A stretch of DNA of 64,000 nucleotides from Sarcophilus harrisii (taxonomy: Eukaryota; Chordata; Mammalia; Dasyuromorphia; Dasyuridae): the NCBI RefSeq assembly GCF_902635505.1, contig NC_045432.1, positions 77,179,051 to 77,243,050 of the forward strand, read 5' to 3'. Below the pieces are notes generated by a model. The model was not told where the DNA came from. It was given only the letters and a program-made list of their open reading frames with translations, and searched no databases. The translations under genes and the position numbers were made by a program. Shown one piece after another: positions 60,000-64,000 of this stretch (within the stretch, counting starts at the first letter, position 1; each line of letters starts with the position of its first letter).

Positions 60000-60985
60000 G
60001 AAAGGAAAGAAGGTAACATATTGTGAAAACCTTTAAATACCAAACAGAGGACTTTCTATTTGATCCTGGGAATAAAATGGAGCCACTGAGGGAGCGAGAC
60101 GGGGATGACATGATCAGCTTTGTACTTTAGGCGGATCCTTTGGGAGTTGCGTAAAGGATGGAACGGAGTAGGGAGAGATGAGGAAGGGCCTCTTCCTCAT
60201 GGGAAGACCCACAAGAAGGCAACTGAAGTAAGTGAGGAGTTAGGGTCAGAAGAGAGCACGGTGTGTATGAGAGAGATGTTGAGGAGGCCACATTGGCAGG
60301 ACTTAGCTAGAGATTAGAGCTGGGAGAAGAGGAGGTAAGAGTGAGAAGCTGAGGGTGACACATAGGTTTGGAACCCGGGAGACTGAGAGGATGATGTTGC
60401 CTCTGACAGTCACAGGGAAGGCTTGGGGGGGATAGATAATGAGCTCTGTTGGTGACACGTTGAGTAGAAGGAGTCTCCTGGACAGCTAATCTGAGATGAT
60501 GGTTGGAGGTGGGAACGTGGGGGTCTGCAGAGATTAAGGATTAGCTGCATGGTTATGATCATTGAATCCATGGGAGTTTGGAAAATCACTGAGTGAGAAA
60601 GAATAAGAGAAAAGAGAGTTTTAAAGGATCCCTACCTATTGTTCTCGGGCAGGAATGAAAAGGTTCAGAAGAGAAGGCTAAGAAGAAACAACGAGACTGG
60701 AAGGAAAAGAAGCAAGAAATAGGAAGAAGAGGCTGCTGGACAGTGGCCAAGGCAGCCCAGAGGGCCAGAAAAATGAGGAACGAGAAGAGCAACGAAGAGA
60801 TTATTAGTGACTTTGGAAGGGGGAGTTGTTTCAGATGAGTGATGAGGTCAGAAGTCACATTCTCAAGGGTTTGGAAGACTGGAAGTGGAGGCACTGACTG
60901 CAGCTGGCTTTCTTAAGGAACATAGCCAGGAAAGGTTGGAGCAAGATAGGGTGATAACTGCTTGGGACAAATGGCTTCTGGGAAG
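60000..60985 (+). repeat. Old interspersed repeat, class uncertain
   Basis: aggactttctatttgatcct, gatgacatgatcagctttgt, gtttggaacccgggagactg, gtggaggcactgactgcagc; related to 21655-22360. Confidence 0.5.
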
Positions 60986-61334
60986 GGTTTTTTAATGATT
61001 TTTTTTCAAATGTAGCAAGCATTTATTTTTTCTTCCTCCAACCTCCTCCTAGAAATGGAAAAGCAAAAGAAAAACAAAGTCCTATTCATTTCCTTTTCTT
61101 TCCTTCTTTTCTTTTCCTTTCTTCCTTTAGAATCATCAAAACATAAGAAAAATTACGCTGAGGCCCTGCCTTTTTTTTGGCTCCCTCTAAGACTCCAATG
61201 ACTCCATGATGTTGATATCATCCTCCTCTTCCCCATTAAAACACAAACACTACATCCTTATAAAGTCCCCTATTAATCTCATTTTCATATTTCAATTTCC
61301 ATTCAGCTTTGTTTTTTTCATCACGAATGACTGG

Positions 61335-61485
61335 GAGGGGCAGCAAGGGGGCACAGTGTATAGAGCACCAGCAATGAAGTCAGGAGGACCTGAGTTCAAA
61401 TTTGACCTTGGATATTTGATACTTCCTAGCTGTGTGACCCTGGGCAAGTCACTTAACCCCAATTGCCTTGGCAAAAAAAAGAGAT
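61335..61485 (+). mobile_element. MAR/WSINE-type SINE
   Basis: ggggcagcaagggggcacag, tatagagcaccagcaatgaa, gtgtgaccctgggcaagtca, aaaaaaaagag tail. Confidence 0.9.
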
Positions 61486-61498
61486 CCTTTATTTTATT

Positions 61499-62299
61499 AA
61501 AAATCCATCCTCCAACTACGCTCAAAAAGCTATCAAACTGTGCAGACCCTTTGATCCAGCAGTGTTACTACTGGGCTTATATCTCAAAGAGATCATAAAG
61601 AAGGGAAAGGGATCTGTATGTGCATGTATGTCTGTGGCAGCCCTGTTTGTAGTGGCCAGAAACTGGAAATTGACTGGATGCCCATCAGTTGGAGAATGGC
61701 TGAATAAATTGTGGTATATGAATATTATGGAACATTATTGTTCAGTAAGAAATGACCAGCAGGAGGATTTCAGAGAAGCTTGGAGAGACTGACACGAACT
61801 GATGCTGAGGGAAATGAGCAGAACCAGGAGATCATTATAGACTTCAACAACAATACTATAGGAGGATCAATTCTGATGGGCGTGGCCATCTTCATCAATA
61901 TGATGAACCAGATCAATTCCAATGGAATAGTAATTAACTGAACCAGCTACACCCAGCAAGAGAACTCTGGGAGATGACTATGAACCATTACATAGAATTC
62001 CCAATCCCTCTAGTTTTGTCTGCCTGCATTTTGGATTTCCTTCACAGGCTAATTGTACAATATTTCAGAGTCTGATTCTTTTTGTACAGCAAAATAACTG
62101 TTAGGACATGTATGCGTATATTGTATTTAATTTATACTTTAACATATTTTACATGTATTGGTCAACCTGCCATCTGGGGGAAGGGAGTGGGGAGAAGGAG
62201 GGGAAAAGTTGGAACAAAAGGTTTGGCAATTGTCAATGCTGAAAAATTACCCAGGCATCTATCTTGTAAATAAAAAGCTATAAAAAAAATCCATCCTCC
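61499..62299 (+). mobile_element. 5'-truncated L1 with 15-bp target-site duplication
   Basis: aaaaatccatcctcc at 61499-61513 and 62285-62299. The body encodes the ORF2 end (FDPAVLLLGLYLKEIIKKGK, CPSVGEWLNKLWYMNIMEHY) and ends in the 3' UTR gggggaagggagtggggaga and tgtaaataaaaagct. Confidence 0.92.
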
Positions 62300-62449
62300 C
62301 TCCAACCCCAGAAGATTATATCGAATGTTGCTGGGAAGGTTATTCTGCGTTGTGTGCCTAAATCTTTTGCCTTTTGCAATATCTAATTCGATATTCTTTG
62401 CTCCTTTATAGGGGTAGCTGCTAAATCTTATATATCCCTGGCTGAGATA

Positions 62450-63876
62450 TATTGGCATTTGAAGTCTTCTTTTTGGCTTCTTGAAGTACTTTTTCTGTGA
62501 CCTGGAAGCTCTGGACTTTGGTTATGATGTTTCCGGGAGCTGTTCTTTCCTGGTTTCTTTCAGGAGGTAAATGATGACTCCTTTCTGTTTTTATTATATC
62601 CTCTGGGAAATTTTGTTTTGAACGATTTCTTGGAATACCGAGGCTCTGTTTTGAGTTGGGCTTTCAGGTAGTTAAAAACTTCTTAAACTATTCACATTGA
62701 TGTATTTTCCAAATCAGTCGTTTTTGTAAGCCACGTGACATTTACTTCTATCTTTTCAATCGTTTTACTTTTTTTTTTTTTTTAGTATTGCCAGTTGTTT
62801 TCTATACTCAATAACTTTTCTGCAGTACTTAGAATTTTCAGGAAGTCTGCTATTTCGGTAACGTTTTGTACATCTTGTACATTCTCCTTCCAAGTCTCAC
62901 CTCCAGAGCTCTCACTTCTTTCCCACTTCTCTCCTCTATTGCTCTCATTTCATTAATCATATCATTTTAATACTTTTTTTTTCAAGACAATGTGGCTTAA
63001 ATGACTTGCCCAGGGGCATACAACTAGGAACTGTTAAATATCGGGGTCACATTTGGACTCAGGTCCTCCTGGTTCCAAGACCAAGCCTCTATCTACCAGA
63101 GTGCCATCTAGCGACCCTCATTTTAAACACTTTTTAGAAAAAGAAAACTTGTTTCATTTCTTCTAGGAATTCTAATTGGTCTTAGGGCAATCTGTGATTT
63201 GGGTTTGGGTTGTGGCTTTTTAAGCTTTGCTTGGAGGTGTTTTCTTCTTCTGAGTTTATTTCTTGAGCAGCCCTGGAGTCCTAATAGCTTTTCTTTTTGT
63301 TGTTGTTGTGGCTGATGCATTCTTCCAAGTATCTCTTCTGGGAATTTAGTCTTTCTTGGCTACTTTGGATTCTGGGAGCTGACTCTGATCCTGGCCCCTC
63401 TGGGAGACAGCCTTTTCCAGACCTGCTGTCCTAGGTAGGGGACTGACGCCTTTGGACGACTCCTGTTTAGGACCCTGGACACTGAATCTATGTTCCCAGG
63501 CTCTCTAGAGGACCCAGTGCTGTCCCGAGTCCAAGGTTTAGTCTGTCCTGGTGCTATTGGATAGGCTCAGAGCTTTGCACATGGTCTGTACTCAGAGCTG
63601 CTGGTGTGGTCTTGGGTTCAAATCTGTAATCGGCTCTGATCATGTCTGTACTTTGCCCTAGCTACAAGCTCTGCCCAAGATCCTGGTCTAACCCTGTTTC
63701 ATAGTTCTTGCCCTAGTCACTTGTCTGTAGGTTGAATTTGTGATACTGGGCTAAGAAAATGACCCACTTAGTTTCTCCCGATTTCCTTATTGCTACTCAA
63801 TTTAACATTTTTCTTAGTTTTAAGGGAATATGGGCTGTACTCTTTCCTCCTAGTCTGTCATCTTGGCCCAGGCCAA
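62450..63876 (-). mobile_element. L1 5' region (5' UTR and ORF1), reverse orientation
   Basis: The right end ctagtctgtcatcttggccc-aggcc is the reverse complement of the GGGCCAAGATG start typical of L1 5' ends. Text such as ctggaagctctggactttgg-ttatgatgtttccgggagct also occurs in the antisense L1 near 36820-36870. A SINE interrupts it. Confidence 0.7.
62983..63118 (-). mobile_element. SINE, reverse orientation
   Basis: tgacttgcccaggggcatac, gactcaggtcctcctggttc, gtgccatctagcgaccct. Confidence 0.8.
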
Positions 63877-64000
63877 GGAAGGCTTTTTGTTTTGTTTTGT
63901 TTTGTTTTTTAGGACAGGGGTATGTATCACTGGAGTGTTTCCAGCCAGCAGACCTTGAGGGATTGAAGATTGGTGAGATCGGAAGCCCAAAAGTAGTGGG

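Overview
The window looks like vertebrate nuclear DNA, almost certainly from a marsupial. The evidence is repeated 5'-truncated L1 copies ending in a stereotyped 3' UTR (gently G-rich 'gggggagggggtggggg' followed by 'tgtaaataaaaggct'), many tRNA-derived SINEs of the MAR/WSINE type, SINEs with an RTE/BovB-like tail, and old L2, L3/CR1 and MIR remnants. The species cannot be named from the sequence alone.

The interesting content is a tandem family of small multi-exon genes that I name A to E. Each has an exon coding for the basic region plus leucine-zipper-like coiled coil (CLZ/bZLM) of hnRNP C, and none shows the RRM. CLZ exons lie at 176-454 (A), 6615-about 6826 (B), 28216-28532 (C), 39298-39590 (D) and 50477-50781 (E), all on the + strand. 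All five have an acceptor in phase 1, all keep a K/N-V-D-x-L-L core, and A, C, D and E share recognisable 3' UTR and poly(A) regions. Gene A replaces the acidic hnRNP C tail with a lysine-rich tail carrying AT-hook (GRP) motifs. Gene B has its own TATA box and start exon, and its CLZ exon runs into a 1.9-kb G-depleted low-complexity tract. Gene C sits downstream of a CpG island and keeps traces of the hnRNP C acidic tail. Gene D can be read as three symmetric phase-1 exons giving a 119-residue protein. Gene E can be read as a non-coding first exon, a start exon and the CLZ exon, giving about 130 residues.

Layout: 0-9 kb is GC-rich and holds genes A and B. 9-22 kb is AT-rich and LINE-dominated. 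23.6-25.6 kb is a CpG island with triplet and minisatellite arrays. 28-31 kb holds gene C and the first exons of gene D. 31.7-38 kb is a long antisense L1. 39-42 kb holds the end of gene D, then MIR and a possible LTR. 44-47.9 kb is a patchwork of L1 pieces with an RPS9 retrocopy inside. 48-51 kb is gene E. 52-64 kb is repeats, including a 30-bp (10-codon) tandem array split by an L1 with clear target-site duplications.

If expressed, the family would supply RRM-less coiled-coil proteins that could form oligomers with each other or with hnRNP C/RALY; gene A would instead be a multivalent AT-rich-DNA or chromatin binder. These roles are inferred from motifs only.
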